Shown one piece after another: positions 28,215 to 35,975 of a DNA stretch of 54,521 nucleotides. How positions within the stretch are numbered: position 1 is the first letter of the stretch; each line of letters opens with the position of its first letter. The stretch is from positions 1 through 54,521 of the forward strand of contig JADLBK010000061.1 in NCBI GenBank assembly GCA_020847755.1. The letters are read 5' to 3'. Position numbers and translations under genes: made by a program. Source of the DNA: Flavobacteriales bacterium. Its GTDB lineage: Bacteria; Bacteroidota; Bacteroidia; Flavobacteriales_F; PHOS-HE28. The notes beneath the pieces are model-generated. The model was not told the DNA's origin. It worked only from the letters and a program-made list of their open reading frames with translations, and did no database searches.

Positions 28215-29357
28215 ATGATCCGGATCTTCGTTTGCACCTCACATCTTAGCGCGCTGTTCCTTACCCTGCACGCGAAGCGGTCCCACCGTCCCGGGCAGCT
28301 CGACCTCATCATCATCGACCTCGGGGTCCGTCGCGTCAGTGTGATCGACGCCATCCTGACGGCGACCGGAATGCACTCCTGGTCCCGGATCATCAATCTG
28401 TCCGAGGTGGCCGAGGAGAAACACACCTTCAGACCGGGATTGTCGCGCCGCCTGATTCGCAAGTGGAAAGAGGTCGCCTTCGTACGACCGGTCTATGCTC
28501 TCCTGCTCAAGCGCTACGAGCGTCGATCCGATGACCGCATCACGCGCCACCTATTGAACAAACTGCCGGCCGTCGCTCCCGGGAGCAACGTAGCCCTCCA
28601 TGTCCATACTGAATGCCAGATCCTTCGTTCACTGCGGACCATGTATCCGGATGCGGAGGTCAACTACTTCGAACATGGGCAGGGCGACTACATCTACTGG
28701 GATTCCCCAGGACGGATCCCCGGCCGCTTGCATGTTCTGTTCGCTGCGCCGTTCAGGCGATACCTCTCCGCTCATGGAAGGGATGCGACCATGGTCCATG
28801 AACTGGAGCTGGGCGGGGAGTTCCCGCGTATCGCCGACGAAGTGCTCAAGTTGGATCACCACGCCACCGAGGTACTCGTTCCGAAGGCCCGATCGATCGT
28901 GTTCGTACTTCTTGAGGCCGTGGACATGTATCAGGTCCCTGATCACTTCTGGGGCGCTTACATGGACCGCATCATCGAGGACCTGGGTGATGCCGGGGAT
29001 CATCTGTTCGTGCTGAAACCCCACCCTCGCCAGTCGCGCTTCTCGATCGAACGGACATTGCAACGCCTGAACGAACGCGGCATCCGCCATCACCTGTTGA
29101 CCGATGCACACGTGGGCATCGCCGCAGAGGTGTCATTCGCTCCATGGGCCCCACATGTCTCCCACGTGTACGCGCTGGTCTCCACGGCCTGTTTCTACCT
29201 ATCGGTCCTCTATCCGAACGATGGCATCACCTATCACTATTCGACATCCTTCCTGGAGGAGCACATCAATGCCGCCCCACCCATGTACAAGCGGTTGTTC
29301 GATCGGATGAAACCCCTCATCGAACAGGTCTTCGCCGAGCGTTGCATGCCCTACTGA
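28215..29357 (+). CDS. Polysialyltransferase-like glycosyltransferase (candidate nonulosonic acid transferase)
   Basis: A 380-residue protein without an obvious signal peptide. It shows the three motif types of bacterial sialyl- and polysialyltransferases: an acidic-glycine motif (NYFEHGQGDYIYW), an HP motif (FVLKPHPRQSRF) and an S/T motif near the C-terminus (ALVSTACFYLSVLYP). In those GT-B enzymes they bind CMP-sialic acid. The neighbouring operon encodes a NeuB-type synthase and a CMP-sugar synthetase, so this could be the transferase using that donor. This is recognition from motifs and context; overall similarity was not measured. Convergent with the SDR gene, with no spacer. Confidence 0.62.
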   Translation: MIRIFVCTSHLSALFLTLHAKRSHRPGQLDLIIIDLGVRRVSVIDAILTATGMHSWSRIINLSEVAEEKHTFRPGLSRRLIRKWKEVAFVRPVYALLLKRYERRSDDRITRHLLNKLPAVAPGSNVALHVHTECQILRSLRTMYPDAEVNYFEHGQGDYIYWDSPGRIPGRLHVLFAAPFRRYLSAHGRDATMVHELELGGEFPRIADEVLKLDHHATEVLVPKARSIVFVLLEAVDMYQVPDHFWGAYMDRIIEDLGDAGDHLFVLKPHPRQSRFSIERTLQRLNERGIRHHLLTDAHVGIAAEVSFAPWAPHVSHVYALVSTACFYLSVLYPNDGITYHYSTSFLEEHINAAPPMYKRLFDRMKPLIEQVFAERCMPY

Positions 29358-30131
29358 TCACAACGTCCAGCCATCGTCCACCACGATGTTCTGGCCGTTG
29401 ATGTAGGCGGACAGGTCGCTGAGCAGGAACAGCAGGGTGCCGGTGACATCGTGGGCGTCCAGCATGCCCTTGGTGAGCGCGTGCGCCCGGTACCGCTCAA
29501 GGAAGACCTCCGGTTGTCCGTCGCGGATACCGCCCGGACTGATGGCGTTGCAGCGGATGCCCATGCCCGCGCAATGGGCGGCGATGTAGCGCGTGAGCAT
29601 CAGCACGCCGCTCTTGATCACGGCATACTCCACCGGCATGGTCATGTCCGTGCCGGCATACACCTCGAAGCGCGGGGCCACCACGCCGTAAATGCTGGCC
29701 ATGTTGACGATGTTGCCGTGGCCCTGCCGCCGGAAGTGATCGATGAAGCGCTGGGCCGCGAGGAAATAGCCGCCCGCGTGCATGCCGACGTTCTCCACGA
29801 AGTCCGCATAGGCGACCTCCTCGAACCGCCTTCCATACGCCGCGTTCCGCGGGTAGGCGTTGTTCACCAGCGCATCGATGCGGCCGAAGCGGTCCACCGC
29901 TCCCTTGATGAGGCGGTCCAACGAGGCCGCGTCCGTGATATCGCATTCCACCCCCGCCACCGCATCGCCATGCGCCGCGCGCAGGGCCTCGATGGCCGCC
30001 GTGGTGCGCGCGTTCATCACCTCCGCCACCACCACGCGGCCATCCGCAGCCACCACGGCTTCGGTGAACACCCGGCCCAAGCGCCCGGCGCCGCCGGTGA
30101 TCACCACCACCTTTCCCTGCAGCAGGCCCAT
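29358..30131 (-). CDS. Short-chain dehydrogenase/reductase of the nonulosonic-acid operon
   Basis: A 257-residue SDR with the NAD(P) loop ITGGAGRLG, the NNAYP structural motif, catalytic serine in MASIYGV and a YAVIKSGVL active-site YxxxK, and a C-terminal INGQNIVVDDGWTL. It is last in the minus-strand operon, 1 base after the class III aminotransferase. SDRs of this kind accompany legionaminic acid-type clusters (PtmA of Campylobacter). Together with the aminotransferase it could oxidise a hydroxyl to a ketone for amination, but the substrate is unproven. Confidence 0.85.
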   Translation of the reverse strand: MGLLQGKVVVITGGAGRLGRVFTEAVVAADGRVVVAEVMNARTTAAIEALRAAHGDAVAGVECDITDAASLDRLIKGAVDRFGRIDALVNNAYPRNAAYGRRFEEVAYADFVENVGMHAGGYFLAAQRFIDHFRRQGHGNIVNMASIYGVVAPRFEVYAGTDMTMPVEYAVIKSGVLMLTRYIAAHCAGMGIRCNAISPGGIRDGQPEVFLERYRAHALTKGMLDAHDVTGTLLFLLSDLSAYINGQNIVVDDGWTL

Positions 30132-30132
30132 G

Positions 30133-31485
30133 TCAGTTGTGCTTGCGGAAGACGGGTCTCACGGCCGGGCCCACCAGGTGCTTGTCGATGCCGTCGCTCA
30201 GGGCGGCGGCGTACACGGCGAAGGCCTTGCGCGCAGCGGTCAGGGTCTGGTCGAGCTCCGCATCGCCATGCGCGGCGGAAAGCGCCACCCAGGGCATCAT
30301 CACGCTCCCCCGGATCATCTCCTGGCTCCAGAGGGTTCGGAAGGGCAGGGAGATCTGTCCTTCGCCATCACGGGTGGTGTAATAGGGAGAGCAGCCGAAG
30401 CCGTGCGCCTCGAACCGGTCGGCCACGCCGGCCTCGGCCGCCAGAGTGTTGAGGCCCTCGATCAACTGACGACCATAGCGCCACAGGTGGCCGGTGATGT
30501 CCTCGCTTTGGTAGATCTCCACCGTGCGATTGAACGCGCCGAAGGCCGACATCTCCGAACCGTGCGTGGTGCTGATGAGGAAGACACGATCGGCGCCAGC
30601 CTCGCGGATGCCGCCCAATTCCATGATCTCGCGCCGGCCGATGAGCGCCGCCAGCGCGAACCCGTTGGCCATGCCCTTGCCGAAGGTGGCCAGGTCCGGC
30701 TCGATGTCGTACACCTTCATCGCTCCGTGGAGGTCCCACCGGAACCCGGTGATCATCTCGTCCAGCACGAACACGGCACCGTGCTTCGCGCAAAGGGCCT
30801 TCACCTGATGCAGGAAGTTGAGCGAACGCTGAGGGCAGCCCGCGCAGGAGCGCGGCTCGAGGAGCCCACCACAGGATGCGGGACACGGGGAGAGCGAGGT
30901 GGCCGGCTCCATCAGCACGCAGGCGATGCGGCCGGGATGCTCGGCGAAGAGCCGCTCCAGCGAGGCGATGTCGTTGTAGTTGAACTTCAACGTCAACCGC
31001 TTGTGCTCATCCGGGATGCCGCGGTCCATGGGCGTGCTTCCGATGAACCAGTCGTCGTAGGTGAAGAAGGGTTGTTCGGCCGGGATGGCCACGTGCGTGC
31101 GGCCCGTGTAGGCGCGGGCGAGCTTCACCGCGGCGGTGGTGACGATGCTGCCGTTCTTGGCGAACTTCACCATGCCCGCCCAGGGGAAGAGCGACAGCAT
31201 GCGCTCGGCCGCCTCCAGCTCGGTGAGGGAGGGCCGCGTGAGGTTGTTGCCCTTGCCGATCTCCGCGATGGCCGAGGCGTTCACCCGCTCGTCCGCATAA
31301 CCGAGCGTCACGGCCCGCAGGCCCATGCCGTAGTCCAGGTAGCGGTTCCCCTCCGCGTCCCACACGTACGCGCCCTTGCCATGGCTCAGGATGGGCGGCG
31401 CGTTGGACGGGTATTGGTCGTCGCCCCGGCTGTAGGTGTGGGCACCTCCGGGGATCGCCGCATGCAGTCGGTCGCTCCAGTTCAT
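30133..31485 (-). CDS. Class III aminotransferase, glutamate-1-semialdehyde aminomutase-like, with Cys insertion
   Basis: A 450-residue PLP enzyme resembling HemL (PGGAHTYSRG...APPILSHGKGAYVWDAEGNRYLDYGMGL). The PLP-contacting aspartate is about D242 (VFVLDEMITGFR) and the internal aldimine lysine about K270 (ATFGKGMANG). A small insertion CPASCGGLLEPRSCAGC has four cysteines (about C201, C205, C214, C217) that could hold a metal. It is unlikely to be the tetrapyrrole enzyme, because it lies inside a sugar operon, coupled by ATGA to the CMP-sugar synthetase. Start MNWSDRLHAAIPGG was chosen over the upstream track start. Role inferred as amination of the nonulosonic acid or its precursor. Confidence 0.85.
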   Translation of the reverse strand: MNWSDRLHAAIPGGAHTYSRGDDQYPSNAPPILSHGKGAYVWDAEGNRYLDYGMGLRAVTLGYADERVNASAIAEIGKGNNLTRPSLTELEAAERMLSLFPWAGMVKFAKNGSIVTTAAVKLARAYTGRTHVAIPAEQPFFTYDDWFIGSTPMDRGIPDEHKRLTLKFNYNDIASLERLFAEHPGRIACVLMEPATSLSPCPASCGGLLEPRSCAGCPQRSLNFLHQVKALCAKHGAVFVLDEMITGFRWDLHGAMKVYDIEPDLATFGKGMANGFALAALIGRREIMELGGIREAGADRVFLISTTHGSEMSAFGAFNRTVEIYQSEDITGHLWRYGRQLIEGLNTLAAEAGVADRFEAHGFGCSPYYTTRDGEGQISLPFRTLWSQEMIRGSVMMPWVALSAAHGDAELDQTLTAARKAFAVYAAALSDGIDKHLVGPAVRPVFRKHN

Positions 31486-32204
31486 CGGTCGTCGATCGTT
31501 CCTTCCTGCCGGGCCTTCATCAGCGCCTCGATGACGATGAGGTCCACCGGGTCGTCCACCTCGAAGGATTTCCACTTGGGCATCACGTGCCCCAGCGTGC
31601 GCTCGTGGTAAAAGCTCCGCCGTTCGCGCAGCGAGGACGACCGGGCGATGTACAGACTTCCTTCAAAGAAGTAGACGTCATCGATCTCCTGGCGGCGCTT
31701 GAACACGAAGCGCTCCCCCGCATAGGGCCGGATGAAGCAGGCGTCGTCCATGCGGGCGAGGAAGGCCGGATGCCCGCCCTCGGTGCGGCACACGCCCACG
31801 ACGCTCTCCGCACCGGGTGTGGCCAGCTGCAGGTCGATGGCGGCGAGCACGTCGGCGGCGGTGCGCTGGGGCGAGGTGGGTTCCAGCATGCACACCAGGT
31901 CCATGGCCTCGCCCGCCTGTTCCAGGTGGTCGAGCGCGTGGAGCACGACATCCATCGACGAGGCCGTGTCGGTGGCCAGTTCGGCGGGACGGAGGAAGGG
32001 CAGCTCGGCACCGGCGCTGCGGGCGGTGTCCGCGATGGCGGCGTCATCGGTGCTCACCACCACGCGGCCCGGCCGGGTGCGGGCCGCCTCCAGCGCGGCC
32101 GCCACCGACCAGGCGATCAGCGGCCGGCCCAGGAGCGGGCGCACGTTCTTGCCGGGCAGGCCCTTGCTGCCACCGCGCGCGGGGATCAGGTAGAGGACCC
32201 TCAT
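31482..32204 (-). CDS. CMP-nonulosonic acid synthetase (acylneuraminate cytidylyltransferase family)
   Basis: A 240-residue cytidylyltransferase with the CTP-binding signature IPARGGSKGLPGKNVRPLLGRPLIAW at the N-terminus, followed by VVVSTDDAAIADTARSAGAELPFLRPAELATDTASSMDVVLHAL and LEPTSPQRTAADVLAAID. Such enzymes (NeuA, LegF, PseF, PtmB) activate nine-carbon acid sugars as CMP derivatives. Overlaps both neighbours by 4 bases. Which sugar cannot be decided from sequence. Confidence 0.92.
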   Translation of the reverse strand: MRVLYLIPARGGSKGLPGKNVRPLLGRPLIAWSVAAALEAARTRPGRVVVSTDDAAIADTARSAGAELPFLRPAELATDTASSMDVVLHALDHLEQAGEAMDLVCMLEPTSPQRTAADVLAAIDLQLATPGAESVVGVCRTEGGHPAFLARMDDACFIRPYAGERFVFKRRQEIDDVYFFEGSLYIARSSSLRERRSFYHERTLGHVMPKWKSFEVDDPVDLIVIEALMKARQEGTIDDR

Positions 32205-33667
32205 GCCTGCGCGTGCAGCTGCCGCGTGTGCTTGATGGCGTGCAGGACCTCCAGCACATGGTCCTGCTCCGCGCGGGTGATGGTGACGCTGCTGGGCAGG
32301 CTCAGGCCGGCCTGCGACAGGCGCGTGCTCACCGGGAAGGTCTGCCCAGGCCGCATGTAACGCCCGTAAGGCGGCATCACGTGGAGCGGGTGGAAGAGCG
32401 GACGCGACTCGATGCCGTTGCGCGCCATGCGGTCCATCACCTCATCGCGGCCCAGGCCGAAGTCGGCGCCGATCAGGCAGCTGTACAACCAGAACCCGTT
32501 CAGCGCCCACGGCTCCTCGGGCGGCGCGGTGATCCCTCCGATGGCCTGCAGGCCCTGGGTGTACGCGGCGGCCAGGTCGCGTTTGGCCTGCACGAACGCG
32601 TCGAGGCGCTCGAGCTGGGCCACGCCGATCGCCGCCTGCACGTTGGTCATCCGGTAGTTGTAGCCGACCTCGAGGTGCCAGTAGCGGCGCTGCTTGTCCA
32701 TGCCGTGGTCGCGCAGCATCGTGGCGCGCGCGGCCACCGCCGGATCGCGGAAGAGCGTCATGCCGCCCTCGCCCGTGGTGATGGTCTTGTTGCCGAAGAA
32801 GCTGAAGGTGGCCGCATCGCCGAAGCTCCCCACCGGGCGGCCCTTGTACAGCGCACCGAGCGCCTCGGCACAGTCCTCCACGACGAACAGCCCGTGCCTG
32901 CGTGCGATGGCCATCAGCTCGTCCATGTGGCAGGGATGGCCGTAGAGGTGCACCGGCATGATGGCCTTGGTGCGCGGGGTGATGAGCCGCTCCACTTCGG
33001 CGGGGTCCAGCGTCCAGGTGACCGGATGCACGTCGGCGATGACGGGCGTGGCACCGGCATGGATGATGGTGTTGATGCTCGCCGCGAAGGTGAGGTCCGG
33101 GACGATGACCTCGTCGCCTTCGCCGATGCCGAGGGCCACCAGGGCCAGGTGGATGGCCACCGTGCCGTTGCTCACGGCGAGCGCATGGGGCATGGCGCAG
33201 CGCTCCGCAAAGCCGGTCTCGAACCGCTTCACATAGGCGCCCTGCGAGCTGATCCAGCCCGTGCGCAGGCAGTCGGTGACGTAGTTGAGCTCGTTGCCGT
33301 CCAGCTGCGGCGCCATCACCTGGATGCGGTGCGTGCGGCGCAGGCTGGCGAAGTCCACGGGCACACCGCGCTCATCGAGCAAGGGGATGTGCCGCACGGT
33401 GCCGTCGAGCCGCGCCTGGATGTCCCCGGCGGGCGCGCCCACCGGCAGGGCGGTGAAGCGGCGCTGCATCACCTCGGCCACCGGCCGGTCCAGCGATCCG
33501 CCGGCCAGCAGCGAACGCCGGATGTCGCCATCGGTGAGCACGCCGCTGAGCCGGCCCGCGTCGTCCACCGCGAAGCAGATGCCCTGCGCGTTGCGGTCGA
33601 TCACGGCCAGCGCATCGCGCACGCTTCGGTCGTCGCGGATGAGCAGTTCGGCCAGGGTCTCGTTCAT
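32201..33667 (-). CDS. CBS-pair domain fused to DegT/DnrJ/EryC1 aminotransferase
   Basis: A 488-residue fusion. Residues 1-110 form a CBS pair (RDDRSVRDALAVIDRNAQGICFAVDDAGRLSGVLTDGDIRRSLL, then RPVAEVMQRRFTALPVGAPAGDIQ). From about residue 115 runs a complete DegT aminotransferase with SNGTVAIHLALVALGIGEGDEVIVPDLTF, HLYGHPCHMDE and the PLP lysine about K294 in FSFFGNKTITTGEGG. That last motif resembles perosamine-synthetase-type enzymes that aminate 4-keto-6-deoxy sugars. CBS pairs bind adenosyl nucleotides and may regulate the enzyme. The ATG is coupled to the upstream gene by ATGA overlap. Confidence 0.92.
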   Translation of the reverse strand: MNETLAELLIRDDRSVRDALAVIDRNAQGICFAVDDAGRLSGVLTDGDIRRSLLAGGSLDRPVAEVMQRRFTALPVGAPAGDIQARLDGTVRHIPLLDERGVPVDFASLRRTHRIQVMAPQLDGNELNYVTDCLRTGWISSQGAYVKRFETGFAERCAMPHALAVSNGTVAIHLALVALGIGEGDEVIVPDLTFAASINTIIHAGATPVIADVHPVTWTLDPAEVERLITPRTKAIMPVHLYGHPCHMDELMAIARRHGLFVVEDCAEALGALYKGRPVGSFGDAATFSFFGNKTITTGEGGMTLFRDPAVAARATMLRDHGMDKQRRYWHLEVGYNYRMTNVQAAIGVAQLERLDAFVQAKRDLAAAYTQGLQAIGGITAPPEEPWALNGFWLYSCLIGADFGLGRDEVMDRMARNGIESRPLFHPLHVMPPYGRYMRPGQTFPVSTRLSQAGLSLPSSVTITRAEQDHVLEVLHAIKHTRQLHAQA

Positions 33668-34947
33668 CGGTCCGTGGGGGCGCGTTCGGGGAAAAGCAGC
33701 CGCTCCATGCGGCGAAGTTCGGAAGGCGGCGTCTTCCGCGTCTCCAGCACGTGCACCGCATGGCGGGCACGGTCCATCAGCGGCAGGAACCAGTAGTCGG
33801 CACCGAAGCCCTGGTTGTCGTCCACCTCACCGCCGTTGTCGCTGTGATGCACGCATCGCACCTGCGGCAGCAACCGCCCGGCCGCCTCCGCCGCATCGAA
33901 GCCGAGGGTGCACGCGCTCACCTTCAGGTGCGCGGTGTCCAGGAGCAGGCCCAGGCGGGCGTCCGGCACGTCATCGAGCAGCCGCAGCTGCTCGCCCGCA
34001 TCCACGTTGAGCAGGGGGTTGGTGCCGTCGGCGTAGCGGTTCACCGGGGCCAGCACGTTGTTCTCGATCAGCAGGCCGGTGGGCAGGTCGCGCGTGCGGC
34101 CCAGCACCTGCCGCACCGACTCGGTGAACCGGGCCCAGTGCAGTGCCCTGTCGATGCGCGCCACCTGCTCCAATCGTCGGCCGAGCTCGCTGGGACGCGG
34201 GTCCACGCAGAAGCCGGCATGCACCGAGAAGAAGGGCGCGCCCACCAGGTGGCTCAGCTGCATGCCCCGCACGCAATGGGCGATGCTGCGGTCGCGGATG
34301 GAGTCGTCGGCACTGCCGAGGTTGAGCACGAAGGGCTCGGCCGGCGCGGGGAAGTAGTTGTGGGCGAAGCGCCGCATCGGCGCGGTGCGGAACAGCTCCT
34401 CCATGTCGGGGTGGAAGGGCATGCCACTGCTGAACTCCAGCGCCATGAACTCGCGGTCGGCCTCGGCGATCATGGCTTCGGGCGTCAGGCCCGCGAAGGC
34501 CAGCGAGCTCATCACCGCCTCACGCTTCGGCATCAGGTCGCAGGTGAGGAAGAGGATGCCCTCGTCGGCCCCGGCATGCACGAAACCGTAGCGCTCATAG
34601 AGCCGGATGGCCGTGTGGTTGTCGGCGTCCACCGAGAGCCTCAGGGCCGTAATGCCCATGCCCTGCGCGCTGTCCAGCAGGAGCCGCATCATGCGCGCGC
34701 CATGGCCGCGGCCCCAGTGCCGCTCCTGCACCGCGATGCCGAGCCACACCACGCCGTCCTCGCGGTCCAGGTGACCATAGGCCACCGGCTCCTCCCCGTC
34801 CATCCACAGCCAGGTGCAGGCGTGCTGGCGCAGCACGTCCGGGGTGCGCTTCGCGAAATAGCGGAAGCTGCGCAGCGCGTCGCCTGCGCCGTCCAGGAAG
34901 GCCTGAAGCAGGTGGCCGTCGTCGGGACCGATGCGTCGCTGTCCCAT
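33664..34947 (-). CDS. GNAT acetyltransferase fused to xylose-isomerase-like TIM barrel
   Basis: A 427-residue fusion. Residues 1-138 are a GNAT domain with acetyl-CoA motif QERHWGRGHGARMM and ALRLSVDADNHTAIRLYERYGFV. Residues from about 146 form a TIM barrel of the AP-endonuclease-2/xylose isomerase superfamily, with candidate metal ligands E295 (LLIENN), D337 and H340 (LLLDTAHLK), H368 (VHHSDN) and E402 (VLETRK). In sialic-acid-like pathways PseH is a GNAT that acetylates a 4-amino sugar; the barrel might be an epimerase or isomerase. It lies 3 bases after the NeuB-type gene. No stop or frameshift separates the domains; M146 could serve as an internal start. Confidence 0.85.
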   Translation of the reverse strand: MGQRRIGPDDGHLLQAFLDGAGDALRSFRYFAKRTPDVLRQHACTWLWMDGEEPVAYGHLDREDGVVWLGIAVQERHWGRGHGARMMRLLLDSAQGMGITALRLSVDADNHTAIRLYERYGFVHAGADEGILFLTCDLMPKREAVMSSLAFAGLTPEAMIAEADREFMALEFSSGMPFHPDMEELFRTAPMRRFAHNYFPAPAEPFVLNLGSADDSIRDRSIAHCVRGMQLSHLVGAPFFSVHAGFCVDPRPSELGRRLEQVARIDRALHWARFTESVRQVLGRTRDLPTGLLIENNVLAPVNRYADGTNPLLNVDAGEQLRLLDDVPDARLGLLLDTAHLKVSACTLGFDAAEAAGRLLPQVRCVHHSDNGGEVDDNQGFGADYWFLPLMDRARHAVHVLETRKTPPSELRRMERLLFPERAPTDR

Positions 34948-34950
34948 GGT

Positions 34951-35964
34951 TCAGGGGTGCAGATGCTCCCAGGTGAGGGCCTCATCCACGCGCAGGGCCC
35001 GGGCCAGGCGGCGCCCCACCACGGCATCGAGGTGCTTCGGGGAGAGCCCGTTCGCCGGTCGCTTGAAGCCGAGGTCGGCCTCCGCGAGCACATGGCCCGC
35101 CGGCAGCTCACGCGCGGCCACGAGGCTGCGGCGCATGCCGAAGGTGTTGGCGCGCTCGCGTTCGCCGGGCCGCTTGATGCCGTCGCCCAGGCTCAGCTCC
35201 ACCGCGCGGATGCCCGTCACCAGATCGCGGAAGGCCGCGGGCTCCAGGCTGCTGCTGTGGTCCGGGCCGGGCATCGTGCGGTCCAGCGTGAAGTGCTTCT
35301 CGATCATCTCCGCGCCCAGCGCCACCGCCGCGAAGCAGGCATGGTTGTCCGGCACATGATCGCTGTAGCCCACGCGCACCTTCAGCTCGTCGCGCATGGT
35401 GAGCATGGCCCGCAGGTTGACGTCCTCCACGCGCGACGGATAGTCCGTGTTGCACTGCAGGATGACAAGGTCGTTGTTGCCCGTGCCGCGGATGGCGTCG
35501 ACCGCCTCGCGCACCTCCTGCATGTCCGCCATGCCGGTGCTCACGATCATGCGACGGCCGTAACGCGCCACCTGCCGCAGGAAGGGCAGCTCCACCACCT
35601 GTCCGCTGGCGATCTTGAAGGCATCGACGTCCAGGGAGGCGAGCAGCTCGGCATCCTCCGGGTTGTAGGGCGTGCTCATGAAGTCGATGCCCACCTGCCG
35701 GCAATGGGCCTGGATGCGCGCGAAGGCGTCGCGGTCGAGCTCCAGCTTGCGCAGCATGTCGAACTGGCTCTCGGCCCGGTCCGTCACCTCCAATTGGTAG
35801 TTCGCCTTGGGCGAGCTGGCGGTGACGATGCGCTCGGCCTTGAAGGTCTGGAACTTCACACAGTCCGCCCCGGCGGCCTTGGCCTCGTCCACCAGGCGGA
35901 ACGCCAGCTCCAGGCTGCCGTTGTGGTTCACGCCGGCCTCGGCGATGATGTAGGTGCGGGCCAT
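34951..35964 (-). CDS. NeuB-family nonulosonic acid synthase
   Basis: A 337-residue synthase that condenses phosphoenolpyruvate with a six-carbon amino sugar to make a nine-carbon acid sugar. The TIM barrel opens IIAEAGVNHNGSLELAFRLVDEAKAAGADCVKFQTFKAERIV, then FMSTPYNPEDAELL, KIASGQ, VGYSDH and GAEMIEKHFTLDRTMPGPDHSSSLEP, all NeuB hallmarks. The last 60 or so residues are an antifreeze-like SAF domain (RRSLVAARELPAGHVLAEADLGFKRP). Start MARTYIIAEAG. NeuB, LegI and PseI are hard to separate by eye, so the product is left generic. Confidence 0.94.
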   Translation of the reverse strand: MARTYIIAEAGVNHNGSLELAFRLVDEAKAAGADCVKFQTFKAERIVTASSPKANYQLEVTDRAESQFDMLRKLELDRDAFARIQAHCRQVGIDFMSTPYNPEDAELLASLDVDAFKIASGQVVELPFLRQVARYGRRMIVSTGMADMQEVREAVDAIRGTGNNDLVILQCNTDYPSRVEDVNLRAMLTMRDELKVRVGYSDHVPDNHACFAAVALGAEMIEKHFTLDRTMPGPDHSSSLEPAAFRDLVTGIRAVELSLGDGIKRPGERERANTFGMRRSLVAARELPAGHVLAEADLGFKRPANGLSPKHLDAVVGRRLARALRVDEALTWEHLHP

Positions 35965-35975
35965 CGGGGCCGAAG

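Noticed and set aside
30133-31485. hemL (glutamate-1-semialdehyde aminomutase) assignment
   Set aside because: Similar in sequence, but the Cys insertion and the position in the sugar operon argue against a tetrapyrrole role.
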